A DNA stretch of 54,297 bases, from contig CAYUER010000003.1 of the NCBI GenBank assembly GCA_964443785.1, forward strand, positions 1 through 54,297, written 5' to 3'. The stretch is from CALMZN01 sp964443785. Its GTDB lineage: Bacteria > Patescibacteriota > Patescibacteriia > UBA1558 > GWA2-36-10. Every line of letters starts with the position of its first letter. Position 1 is the stretch's first letter. The notes beneath the pieces were generated by a model. That model had not been told where the DNA came from. It saw only the letters and a program-made list of their open reading frames with translations, and made no database searches. Positions 1-8,633 of the stretch are shown here, piece by piece. Both the position numbers and the translations under genes were made by a program.

Positions 1-3000
1 AGGATAAGATTGTCTCAATGGATCAAATTCAAAATTGCTATAAAGAGTATAGCTCTTGCCAGTATCCTGCAACATATAGCCATAAATACTGGAGTTATCC
101 AAACAAGAAAATACTCTAGTGACTTCATTCCAACAGGTTTCTGGATCAGCTCCTTCCTCGGCGCAGGTAGAAAATCTATTGATCGGATCCACTGGCAAGC
201 TCTGTCGCAAATCACTAGCCAAGGTCTGCTGCCAAGAAGGCCACTTGCTATTGGTCTGACCAGGTACAAAAGTGCCGGCATTGAGCTGCGGATAATAGCT
301 CACGCAAGTACCAGCAGGAGCACACTGACTATCTTGAGTACAGCTGATTTGACTATTGTGACTACAGGCTCGATGAGCTAGACCATACTGACTCAAATAT
401 TTTTTCACTGGCAAGAGATCAGTCAAACGCTTGACATCACGCCTGAGCTTCAAAGATTTTGATAAGCAAATTTCATTGGCTGGGCAGTCAAAATCTGTAG
501 AGCAAGCCTCTCTAATACCATCCCCTGCTGAATCAGTACATAAATTATCATCATTATGGACAGTGAAGTTAGAGTTAGTATTTAACTGAAAATTAGCCAC
601 CAACTGATCATAGATAGCCTTGGTCTGCGCATGAGCTCCCAAGCTATAAGAAATAATATAAATATTGGTATAAAGAGTATCGCCGTTCAAATTGGCTGCA
701 GAAATATAGGTAGTATTGCCAACTTGCATGGCCTCATAGCCATCGACCGTCAACATCTTACCAAGAGTGTCACCTGGAAATTGCGACTTGTACCACTCAC
801 TGACGCTCAAGTGTTCTGCATTAGGCATGACTCTAAAGGCGATAAAGTTGACTGCACTGGCACTGGAGACATTAACCTCTACTGTACTATCACCAGAGTT
901 CAGAGAGCTGCCATCGCTACCTACTGATATGACCCGATAATTGTAAGTACCACTAGTATCGACATTATCAACATAAGAAGTAGCGTTTGAGTTTGCCGGC
1001 AAAGACTGGATAGTTGACCAAGTACTGGCACTATTTAATTTTCTCTGTACTTCAAAATGATCAATATTGGTACGCACGCGTGGCAAAGCAAAATTGACTG
1101 TCACTACCGCGCCGTTGACTCCGACTGTATTCAAACTTGGTGCTTCATAATCAGGCAAAGTCAATTCTCCATCAGTCTGACCAAGGGCGCTTGGTACACT
1201 AGTGAATTGGCTAAAGTTCTGCCAAATATTTACACCTTTGTTTGACTGCTTAGGCAAAGCTGTATAGGCTAAGCTACCCAAAGAATTATTTTGCGCTGTA
1301 GTACTATTGACTCTGACTGTAAATAAATATTCACCAAGATTATTGGTATTGCTACTCAAAACTGGCGGATAGCTCAAATACGGCAAGGAAGGACTATTGT
1401 CTGTAAATTTGGCACAATAATAAGTAGAAAAATTCAAACCTTTGAGAGTTTCTACCCAAGGAAAAGCACTGAGACTTGGCCAAGGATTTTGACACAAGAA
1501 GACAGTGACAGCGATACTAGCTGTAGCCGAGCCCAGATTGACTCCTGAGATGGTACCAGAGACACGGACTGAGACACGAGCCTTACCATTTTCACCAGCC
1601 TTGACTGTGACCTCTGGTGATGTCTTGTCAGTCAAGATGACACTACTTTCATCTGGACTAGCTTGCCAAGAATAATTCAAACCGGCACTAGAAAGAGTAG
1701 TAGCCTGACGACTATAAGCGGTCACTGAATATTTGTGTTGATTGCCAGGATCAGTGGATTGATCGCCTTCACAGTTATTACCACCGCAGGTGAACCAATC
1801 AGCTTCTGGATCAGTGATCAAATAACTAATCTTACAAATCTCATCACCAGTAGTAAAGAGCCAATTGTTAGCTCGTAACTCTGCTGGGCTAGTAGCCAAA
1901 TCCAAAGGCATGCCATTGGCACTGACTATACCAGTTGGTGGCACGCCATTGCCCAAAGAAATCTTATACTGCGTACTGACTGCTAATAAATCTGTCGGTG
2001 AAAAAACTGCCTTGGTTTGGTTGTTGAGACGATCAGCGTCCAAGCCATCAACACTAGAAAAGGCAAAAGTGCCTGCTATCTCTGCACCAGTGGCATTGTT
2101 GTATAGTTTCAAATTATTCCTGATGCTATCCAGATTCATTTTTTCACTAAACACTAGCTCAATCGCTACATTGCGACACTGAGCAGTCGCTCCTGGTGGC
2201 TGAGGACTATAGCTCTCTATGTAGGGATCGGTGTAAGCTGGCAAATTGAGTGTGATATTGAGACGACCAGGTGTTGCATCAAAACTACTAGCGCCATTGG
2301 TCACTCGGTTTTGAATATAAGCAAAATCTCCAGTATTGGCTGTCATGGCTACCAAGGCTGTTGTGTTTTTGTTAGTCAGGGAGCCTGAAATACTAGCCAC
2401 TGAGACATTACTCGATGACCAAGCATAAGAACAATTGCGACAATTGACCCTGATGTTACCACAAGAAATAGTATTACTGGTAGTCTCGACTGTGTAGCCG
2501 ATACGCTGATTACGCGCATGGGCTAGAAAATTAGCTTGCGATACTGTGGCCCCAGTGACTGCGCACTCCTCTGAACCAACTATAAAATACCACTCAAAAT
2601 TTTGGTCTAAACTATTACCATGAATATTTTTGACCGCAGTGGATATAGTCACTTTATATCTATGGCCAGTGACCAGAGCGTTGTGATTGATCTCCCAAAC
2701 ACTCTCACTACTAGCATTATTAGTATCATTCAAAATACTACTCACGCCTGTAGACACTGTAGAGCTATCAGCTGTATCAACTATATTAATATTAGTATTG
2801 TTAACTGTGCTGATATCTAGCGGTGTATTAAAATGCATACCAATCACAGCATTGGTGCAGGCATTGCCACAATCCGGATAATGCTCTGTCACTAACAAGC
2901 CCTTGAGATAGCTATTGTAGTCAATCAATAAATCCGTATTAGCACTAGCTGACCTAGTGCTCTGGGTAATGGTACAAGCAATGCTTGTCTGCCCAGTCGG

Positions 3001-5958
3001 TGGTACTACATTAGCAGTGGTAAAGGCGGCTACTTCTTGATTGCCAGTGGCAATGGTAGCAATATCCTCATCACTAGAGCTCCATTGATAGTTACAATTA
3101 TTACACACTAATCTTTGGGCGCCACAAATATTGACATCAGCTGTTGGCGCGGCACTATAATTGACCTGCTGACCAGGACGACGAGCTGTATAATTCAAAG
3201 GAGTGATGCTCACGCCAGTAAATTCACAAATACCTTGACCAACTGTAAATTGCCAATAATAAGGACTTTCCAAAACTTCCAACTCCTCACTCTGTATACT
3301 TTGACTGACCGTGACAGCATAAGTATGATTCAATTCTAGGGTGCCTCTATAGTCCAACACTACCGTCGCTGGCACATCTGCTCCAGGATTTTCAGTCAAA
3401 ATCGCAGCGTCAATAGTCACATCTACTGGACTAGCTGGATTAGTAATATCTACAATACTATAATTATCAACATCAGTAGCTGTATTGTTTTCCAATAAAA
3501 CATTGAAGCCCACTCCAATTTGCGCATTGCCACAAGAGCTATCGCAGGCTGGCCAATGATCTACTACTTCCAAAGGTGTCACTGGTGTGGGCACTGTACT
3601 AAAATTCCAGCCATAAGTACACATGCGCGTATTAGTACAGCTAGCAGCGCAATAATTACCAATAGCATTTTGGCAACAAAGCTGGCCAGAAGGACAATTA
3701 CTATCACGACTGCAAGAGCCGACACTAAAATTAAGCTCATTGGAAGCCACGCCAGCACTCGAAACTACTGCTACTGGACCAGTCTCAGCGCCCTCAGGCA
3801 CCCGCGCATATAGCGCGCTATTATTACCCCAAGAATTTGCGGGGCTAGTTTGATTGTTATAAAAACGAATTTGCCCAGCACTGGTCCCAAAATTATCACC
3901 AAAAAAACTCACTTGCGTAGTATTTTTTTGCCCATTATCTGGATAGATAGCGCACAAGCCTGGTCTCAAAGTATCAGTATTGACGGCAAAAGGCTTGGTA
4001 TTGCTTTCCTTGCTATCAGAGCGCACGACTTTGATATCATAGCTAGTACCGCTACTCAAAGCATCTGGCACTTTGACCATGATGCGACTATTTGACCAAA
4101 TAGAGTTGGAGCACTGCAAAGGAAAATCAAAACTAGCTGGTGTAGTACCAAAAAAGACATTACCACTCAGCCTCGTATTGCCAAAATTAGTACCATTGAT
4201 CGTCACATAGGTAGCAACTGGACCAGCTGTCGGTGTGATATTGACTATTTCTGGGTCACCAGCCAAAGCCTCAGTGATATTAAAAGGATAAGGATTGCTC
4301 AAGACAGTACCAGCATTGAGCTGAACACCGACCAAGCCAGTGCGCAAATTTGGCACATTGGAAATAGCCGTGTCATTGCTTTCATTAATATCAGTATTAT
4401 AGCCAGCTATACCACCGTATTTTACTACATTTTCTGTGGCATCGATAAAATTCACTCCCGTGATCGTCACCTCTGTATTCAAAGCGCCTAGTCCAGGAGT
4501 AGCTGCACAAATACCAGGACGCGCAATATTATTGACATCAAAAGCCACACTATTACTTGGGACAGTGGCGTTATTGGGATACACGCGGACTGAGTAATTT
4601 TCTGTCAGAGATAGGCCAGTCGGCACGCCAACTATAATATCCGTATCTGTCCAGAGATTTTGACACAGCGGATTCATCTCAGTAGAGTTTGGCCATAAAG
4701 CTCTAGTCTCTACACCTGCTTGGTCAACAAACTCCACATGACCAGTGCCCATAGAGCTACCAAAACCAGAACCTTGGATGGTGATCAAGCTTTTTTCTTG
4801 ACCATTATCAGGCGTGATATAGCTAATATGTGGCCCGCTAAATTCTGAACCACCACTACCACTACAGATATTGGCTGGACGACATTCGTTGCGACTGCAA
4901 CAAACTGAAGTACAGCTACTATCACAAGTGACGGAAAAATATTCTGAATCAGTCGGATCCAGAGGAAAAGCATCATTGGAAATATTGATGTAGCTAGCTA
5001 AAGCATTGCTGGGTATATCGAGTCTAATCTCGGTATCAGCCCAGCCAGTAAAAGGCACATCGATCTGAGCAGCGGCTGTACCATTCCAACCAGTCATATT
5101 GATAGCTCGATTACCTGTAGTGCCAAAATTGATACCCTTGATCACTACACCAGTACCCCTAGCACCACTATCTGGCTCAATACAAGCAATACTCGGGCCA
5201 GCTGTCCCGGCGCTTACTACAAAACCAGCTATTTCATCACTGCGTGTGTCATTTGCTACTGTAATAGAGTGCGTACCAACTGCCAAGCTAGGCACAATCA
5301 CTTTGACTGAATAATAAGTATTGCCATCTCTGGTAAACTGCTGACGCCAATAAGGTGTACCACAAGATACGAGACTCGCTGCCTCACCGCCAATGCTGAC
5401 GCGACTAGTGGCAGTATCAACATAATCGCCAAAATTCCAGCCAGAAATAGTGATATAGCCACCCACTGGCTTGGAAGATGGTCTGTATTTACAAATGCTC
5501 ATTTCACCGGAGCTGGTCGGTGGTGGACAAGCGACAACGCCAGTATAATCACCGCCACCGCTGTCGCCACCCCCATCACTGCTACCATCTCTCAAAACAT
5601 TGTCATAGAGATTGCCAATGACAAAATTAGTAATAGCATAAGAAGCAAAAATAATTGCCAAGCCAATAGTAGCTGAAATCAAGATTTTTTTGGCTTTATC
5701 AATTTGGTCGCGATTACCGCGTGAGCTAAACCAGAGCCAACCAGCGTACAAAGCCAAGAGTATGGCAATACCTCCTAGAAAATATAAGACAGTATTTACT
5801 ATGCCAGTCACAATATCAAACAAATCTCGGCTACCACTAGCAGTCACGAGACCACCCAAGACTTCGGTGCCAAATTCTTCACTTTGAGCCATTGCCCGCT
5901 CAGTCTGCCCGACTAGCAGATATATGAGAGCGCTCATGTATGGCAATATTTTTTTCAT
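1..5958 (-). CDS. Giant surface protein: T4SS-pilin-like anchor, IPT/TIG repeats, FN3 and pilin-like tail (3' end outside window)
   Basis: One frame stays open from an ATG at 5958 to the left edge (1986 codons), so the C-terminus is missing. A signal-like start ends near AMAQ. Residues ~40-110 hold two membrane helices linked by a WLWFSSRGN loop, like the T4SS_pilin (VirB2/TrbC-like) family of CPR bacteria. About six IPT/TIG Ig-like repeats follow (residues ~155-745, with ITPDNG and GxNFG motifs), then a Cys-rich knot, two ~225-residue repeats resembling bacterial Ig-like Big_5 domains (xCGNAC motifs near 805 and 1030), and an FN3-like domain (~1600-1695). The last visible ~150 residues (LPVDPINR, DTGKSYTLYSNFE) look like CPR pseudopilins. 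Probably an exported, membrane-tethered adhesin or surface protein; the function is inferred. The frame was read by hand. Confidence 0.85.
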   Translation of the reverse strand, partial: MKKILPYMSALIYLLVGQTERAMAQSEEFGTEVLGGLVTASGSRDLFDIVTGIVNTVLYFLGGIAILLALYAGWLWFSSRGNRDQIDKAKKILISATIGLAIIFASYAITNFVIGNLYDNVLRDGSSDGGGDSGGGDYTGVVACPPPTSSGEMSICKYRPSSKPVGGYITISGWNFGDYVDTATSRVSIGGEAASLVSCGTPYWRQQFTRDGNTYYSVKVIVPSLAVGTHSITVANDTRSDEIAGFVVSAGTAGPSIACIEPDSGARGTGVVIKGINFGTTGNRAINMTGWNGTAAAQIDVPFTGWADTEIRLDIPSNALASYINISNDAFPLDPTDSEYFSVTCDSSCTSVCCSRNECRPANICSGSGGSEFSGPHISYITPDNGQEKSLITIQGSGFGSSMGTGHVEFVDQAGVETRALWPNSTEMNPLCQNLWTDTDIIVGVPTGLSLTENYSVRVYPNNATVPSNSVAFDVNNIARPGICAATPGLGALNTEVTITGVNFIDATENVVKYGGIAGYNTDINESNDTAISNVPNLRTGLVGVQLNAGTVLSNPYPFNITEALAGDPEIVNITPTAGPVATYVTINGTNFGNTRLSGNVFFGTTPASFDFPLQCSNSIWSNSRIMVKVPDALSSGTSYDIKVVRSDSKESNTKPFAVNTDTLRPGLCAIYPDNGQKNTTQVSFFGDNFGTSAGQIRFYNNQTSPANSWGNNSALYARVPEGAETGPVAVVSSAGVASNELNFSVGSCSRDSNCPSGQLCCQNAIGNYCAASCTNTRMCTYGWNFSTVPTPVTPLEVVDHWPACDSSCGNAQIGVGFNVLLENNTATDVDNYSIVDITNPASPVDVTIDAAILTENPGADVPATVVLDYRGTLELNHTYAVTVSQSIQSEELEVLESPYYWQFTVGQGICEFTGVSITPLNYTARRPGQQVNYSAAPTADVNICGAQRLVCNNCNYQWSSSDEDIATIATGNQEVAAFTTANVVPPTGQTSIACTITQSTRSASANTDLLIDYNSYLKGLLVTEHYPDCGNACTNAVIGMHFNTPLDISTVNNTNINIVDTADSSTVSTGVSSILNDTNNASSESVWEINHNALVTGHRYKVTISTAVKNIHGNSLDQNFEWYFIVGSEECAVTGATVSQANFLAHARNQRIGYTVETTSNTISCGNIRVNCRNCSYAWSSSNVSVASISGSLTNKNTTALVAMTANTGDFAYIQNRVTNGASSFDATPGRLNITLNLPAYTDPYIESYSPQPPGATAQCRNVAIELVFSEKMNLDSIRNNLKLYNNATGAEIAGTFAFSSVDGLDADRLNNQTKAVFSPTDLLAVSTQYKISLGNGVPPTGIVSANGMPLDLATSPAELRANNWLFTTGDEICKISYLITDPEADWFTCGGNNCEGDQSTDPGNQHKYSVTAYSRQATTLSSAGLNYSWQASPDESSVILTDKTSPEVTVKAGENGKARVSVRVSGTISGVNLGSATASIAVTVFLCQNPWPSLSAFPWVETLKGLNFSTYYCAKFTDNSPSLPYLSYPPVLSSNTNNLGEYLFTVRVNSTTAQNNSLGSLAYTALPKQSNKGVNIWQNFSQFTSVPSALGQTDGELTLPDYEAPSLNTVGVNGAVVTVNFALPRVRTNIDHFEVQRKLNSASTWSTIQSLPANSNATSYVDNVDTSGTYNYRVISVGSDGSSLNSGDSTVEVNVSSASAVNFIAFRVMPNAEHLSVSEWYKSQFPGDTLGKMLTVDGYEAMQVGNTTYISAANLNGDTLYTNIYIISYSLGAHAQTKAIYDQLVANFQLNTNSNFTVHNDDNLCTDSAGDGIREACSTDFDCPANEICLSKSLKLRRDVKRLTDLLPVKKYLSQYGLAHRACSHNSQISCTQDSQCAPAGTCVSYYPQLNAGTFVPGQTNSKWPSWQQTLASDLRQSLPVDPINRFSTCAEEGADPETCWNEVTRVFSCLDNSSIYGYMLQDTGKSYTLYSNFEFDPLRQSYP

Positions 5959-5994
5959 GCTATATTTTTATTTTATTTTTTTAAAAAAATTAAA

Positions 5995-7629
5995 CTACTC
6001 TGCTGGGATCTGACAAGAATCACCATCACAAACTGGCCTGCCAGATGGATCTACTGTATCACACTCACAATTTGCGCCCTCACAACGGCAAGGATACCAA
6101 CAGTTTTGGTTGTTATCCATGATACCAGAAGTAGAAGTAGCCAAATAATCAGTACTGACATCAAAACGCTCGTGGTGTATATTGATCAGATTATTATCTT
6201 TGCCGTCAGCATCACCCAAGCGTAGCCAGTAATTCACTGGTGTATTAGCGCCTTTGAATAATTTAATATTAGTAGAATTAATAGAGCTAGACATCAAAGT
6301 CTCATCAAAGGTCATCCTGACTGGCTGAGACAAAGGAAAATCATTGACTGGACTCATATTGACCATCTTGGGTGCAGTGATATCAATAGTATTGAGAGTT
6401 TGAAAATTCCAAACATAATCAGCCGTCAAAGCATTGCCGACCATATCCTTGATATTGGTCGTGACCGTGCCCACAAAATCTTCTGGACCAGTCAGACAAA
6501 ATACATCAAGACCACAAGAATTTTGAGCACACAAAGTACTAGGTATAAACTCGACTGTCCGATATTGATTAGAAATGACATAGCGACCAGCGTCACTTTG
6601 CTCAGCACCAGCAGCATCTTGGTAGACCAGCTTGATATTGGAATATCCTGGTACTACACCAGAAGCCAAAGTGGGGTTGACTGCTTCTGAAAAATTAACC
6701 TGCACTATGGTATTGCGAGGTGACTGAGTATTGATCTTGGGGCGGACTGATACTACGCGTGGAGGCGTATTGTCAGAATAGGTACCGACTGTAAAATACC
6801 AGCTATAAGAACCAAAATTAAAGGCTTGTCGATCATCAGCCGTTCTGACATTGGCCAAAGTGATTTGATATTTAGTGTCTCTAGTCTGTTCGCCCAGTAA
6901 ATAAGTGCCACTAGTAGCGTCACCATAAGGATTGAATTCAAAAAGCTTAGGATCATCAGGATTGTAAGTGACCTTGATATCAGCGAGATTGACAGTGGGT
7001 TCACTAGCTTTGTGTAGACGAATATTCAAAGTATTGATCGGACAAGTTCTAGGATTAGTACCAGTACAATCAGAACTACCCGCATTGACAATGGTGTCAA
7101 TCTTCATTGGCTCTTTGAAAGTGATGTAAATATTGGTATTTCTCGGTATACCTTTGGCATTTGGCTCTGGATAATGATTTTCGATCACTCCTCCACCCAG
7201 ACCTATACCACCGCCATATTGAGGATCGCGCGTACCGTTTTCTAAATCATAAAAAGCCCTTTGGATAGCATCTTTGAAAAGCCAATTGACTATGGCATAT
7301 GAAGAAAAGATAATCGCCAAACCAATAGTAGCTGAAATCATGATTTTCTTGGCTTTATCAATACCGTCTTTATTGCCCCGTGAGCTAAACCAGAGCCAAC
7401 CAGCATAGAGAAAAAGTAAGACCGCAATAGCACCCAAAAAATAAAGGGCTGTATTGATGATGCCGGTCACAATGTCAAACAAGTCTCGACTACCACTAGC
7501 AGTGACCAAGCCACTCAAGGCATCTGTGCCAAAATCTTCAGCCAATTGAGCTGAGGCCAGATTTGGCAACAAAAAAATAACTGACACAAGACCAAAAATA
7601 AGGGCAGTTATTTTTTTTCGTATAAGCAT
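5995..7629 (-). CDS. Surface protein with T4SS-pilin-like anchor and Big_5-like Ig domains
   Basis: 544 residues. A signal peptide ends near LASAQ. Residues ~35-120 carry the same two-helix module as the downstream giant protein (SRDLFDIVTG, WLWFSSRGNK, KKIMISATIGLAIIF). The ectodomain has two or three Big_5/SbsA-like Ig modules: each starts with a P-x-N/D-x-x-G-type turn and contains an 'ITFKEPM', 'VNFSEAV' or 'MTFDETL' strand and a 'WYFTVG' or 'WNFQTL' end strand. The C-terminus is Cys-rich (YPCRCEGANCECD). It lies 36 nt upstream of the giant gene on the same strand, so the two are probably co-transcribed. A structural or adhesive surface role is inferred. Confidence 0.88.
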   Translation of the reverse strand: MLIRKKITALIFGLVSVIFLLPNLASAQLAEDFGTDALSGLVTASGSRDLFDIVTGIINTALYFLGAIAVLLFLYAGWLWFSSRGNKDGIDKAKKIMISATIGLAIIFSSYAIVNWLFKDAIQRAFYDLENGTRDPQYGGGIGLGGGVIENHYPEPNAKGIPRNTNIYITFKEPMKIDTIVNAGSSDCTGTNPRTCPINTLNIRLHKASEPTVNLADIKVTYNPDDPKLFEFNPYGDATSGTYLLGEQTRDTKYQITLANVRTADDRQAFNFGSYSWYFTVGTYSDNTPPRVVSVRPKINTQSPRNTIVQVNFSEAVNPTLASGVVPGYSNIKLVYQDAAGAEQSDAGRYVISNQYRTVEFIPSTLCAQNSCGLDVFCLTGPEDFVGTVTTNIKDMVGNALTADYVWNFQTLNTIDITAPKMVNMSPVNDFPLSQPVRMTFDETLMSSSINSTNIKLFKGANTPVNYWLRLGDADGKDNNLINIHHERFDVSTDYLATSTSGIMDNNQNCWYPCRCEGANCECDTVDPSGRPVCDGDSCQIPAE

Positions 7630-7655
7630 GGGATAATAAATTTAATTTTTAAATT

Positions 7656-8096
7656 TTATTTTTGAACTAATTTTTCCTTTACTAATCGCTGTACAATCTG
7701 ACCATCAGCTTGGCCCTGCAATTTAGCCATCACTTCTTTCATGACTTGACCAAAATTACTAGCACCAGTAGCCATGACTTCATCAACTGCTTTGGCAATA
7801 TCTGCTTCCGACAAATCGGGCGGTAAATATTTTTTTATAATCTCACACTCGAGATTTTCATGAGCTGCAAGCTCTGGCCGACCACCATCATTGAAAGCCT
7901 GAATAGAATCCAATCTTTTTTTCAGCTCCTTGCGCAAAATCAAAATAGCTTCCGTTTCTGAAAGCTCTGGTTTTCTTAGCTCAATAGCTTGATTTTTAAA
8001 AGCGCTCTTGACCATGCGTAAGGTTGAAACAAGCAATTCATCCTTGGATTTTTGGGCATTTATTAAATCTTGATCAATTTGTTTGATAATTGACAT
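7656..8096 (-). CDS. yqeY: GatB/YqeY domain protein
   Basis: 146 residues, the usual length of stand-alone YqeY proteins. It starts with a helical segment (DLINAQKSKDELLVSTLRM) and has the family segment 'LRKELKKRLDSIQAF' and 'YLPPDLSEADI', ending in the tRNA-binding-like tail 'ASNFGQVMKEVMAKLQGQADG'. YqeY resembles the C-terminal tail of GatB, part of the tRNA-dependent amidotransferase, but has no settled role. It follows rpsU on the same strand after a hairpin terminator; rpsU and yqeY are neighbours in many bacteria, which supports both calls. Confidence 0.93.
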   Translation of the reverse strand: MSIIKQIDQDLINAQKSKDELLVSTLRMVKSAFKNQAIELRKPELSETEAILILRKELKKRLDSIQAFNDGGRPELAAHENLECEIIKKYLPPDLSEADIAKAVDEVMATGASNFGQVMKEVMAKLQGQADGQIVQRLVKEKLVQK

Positions 8097-8113
8097 ATAT
8101 AGCCATTAAAACA

Positions 8114-8144
8114 TTGTCTATTATCCAAAAAAGATAATAGACAA
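8114..8144 (-). terminator. Hairpin after rpsU
   Basis: A perfect 12-bp stem (TTGTCTATTATC paired with GATAATAGACAA) closes a 7-nt loop just after the rpsU stop. On the minus strand it is followed by TGTTTT, a modest U-tract. It could be a partial terminator between rpsU and yqeY. Confidence 0.6.
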
Positions 8145-8154
8145 AATTTAACGA

Positions 8155-8400
8155 TTATTTGCGTTTTCTCTTTTTCAAATCTGTTTCGTCAAGTTTACCG
8201 ATTTTCTTCAAATATTCGAGCTTGCCTGTGACTTTTTTACGACGCAAAGCACTCTCTTTGAGAGCTCTTCTAGTCTTTGGCTTGGCATAAAATCTTACTT
8301 TTTTAGCTTGTAAAATCTTACCGCTTTGAATAGTCTTTTTAGTAAATCTGCGTACCAAACTTTCAAATGATTCGTTGTCTTTTTTTCTTACTTCTAACAC
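8155..8400 (-). CDS. rpsU: 30S ribosomal protein S21
   Basis: 81 residues from a GTG at 8400. This start is preferred over the longer TTG frame to 8448 because a Shine-Dalgarno run (AAGGAAGGTG) lies 6 nt upstream, and because the protein then begins like other S21 proteins (VLEVRKKDNESFESLVRRF). The core 'RRFTKKTIQSGKI' and 'KVRFYAKPKTRRALKESA' is typical S21. A basic tail after 'RRKK' (GKLEYLKKIGKLDETDLKKRKRK region) makes it longer than the classic ~60-70 residues. It is a small-subunit protein that helps mRNA binding near the anti-SD region. Confidence 0.9.
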   Translation of the reverse strand: MLEVRKKDNESFESLVRRFTKKTIQSGKILQAKKVRFYAKPKTRRALKESALRRKKVTGKLEYLKKIGKLDETDLKKRKRK

Positions 8401-8473
8401 TATCTTCACCTTCCTTTCATTAGGGTAAATATATTCTAAAATTAACAACTAAAAAGTCATTAATCTTACCTTT

Positions 8474-8502
8474 ATAATGCCAAATTTTAAAGCAAAAGTC
8501 AA
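8474..8502 (-). promoter_or_regulatory. Candidate promoter of rpsU
   Basis: Minus-strand TTGACT (8497-8502), 17-nt spacer, CATTAT (8474-8479). This leaves a leader of about 70 nt before the GTG start at 8400. The -10 box is weak (4 of 6). Confidence 0.45.
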
Positions 8503-8513
8503 CCCTGTTAAAT

Positions 8514-8532
8514 AGACCCGCGAGGCGGGTCT
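8514..8532. terminator. GC hairpin between hisS and rpsU
   Basis: AGACCCGC, loop GAG, GCGGGTCT: an 8-bp perfect stem. Neither strand shows a strong T-tract after it. It sits just before the rpsU promoter and could back up the hisS terminator at 8582. Confidence 0.45.
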
Positions 8533-8581
8533 CCTGTGTATAAATATTTTGGCTACTAAAGATATTTTTCAAACAAAAGAA

Positions 8582-8612
8582 CAGCCCAGTCCCGCACTGC
8601 GGGACTGGGCTG
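8582..8612 (-). terminator. Terminator of lepB-hisS
   Basis: CAGCCCAGTCCCGC, 3-nt loop, GCGGGACTGGGCTG: a perfect 14-bp GC-rich stem 22 nt after the hisS stop. On the minus strand it is followed by TTCTTTTGTTT. Its outer sequence CAGCCCAG also occurs in the palindromic terminator at 40819. Confidence 0.8.
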
Positions 8613-8633
8613 GATTAAAAAATTTAAATAAAA

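Noticed and set aside
1..5890. Many plus-strand frames of 60-120 residues
   Set aside because: They are antisense shadows of the giant surface gene, with no motifs and repeated Thr/Ile/Ser bias from its codons.
8401..8448. TTG start of S21 giving 97 residues
   Set aside because: The GTG at 8400 has a strong Shine-Dalgarno at correct spacing and gives a typical S21 N-terminus.
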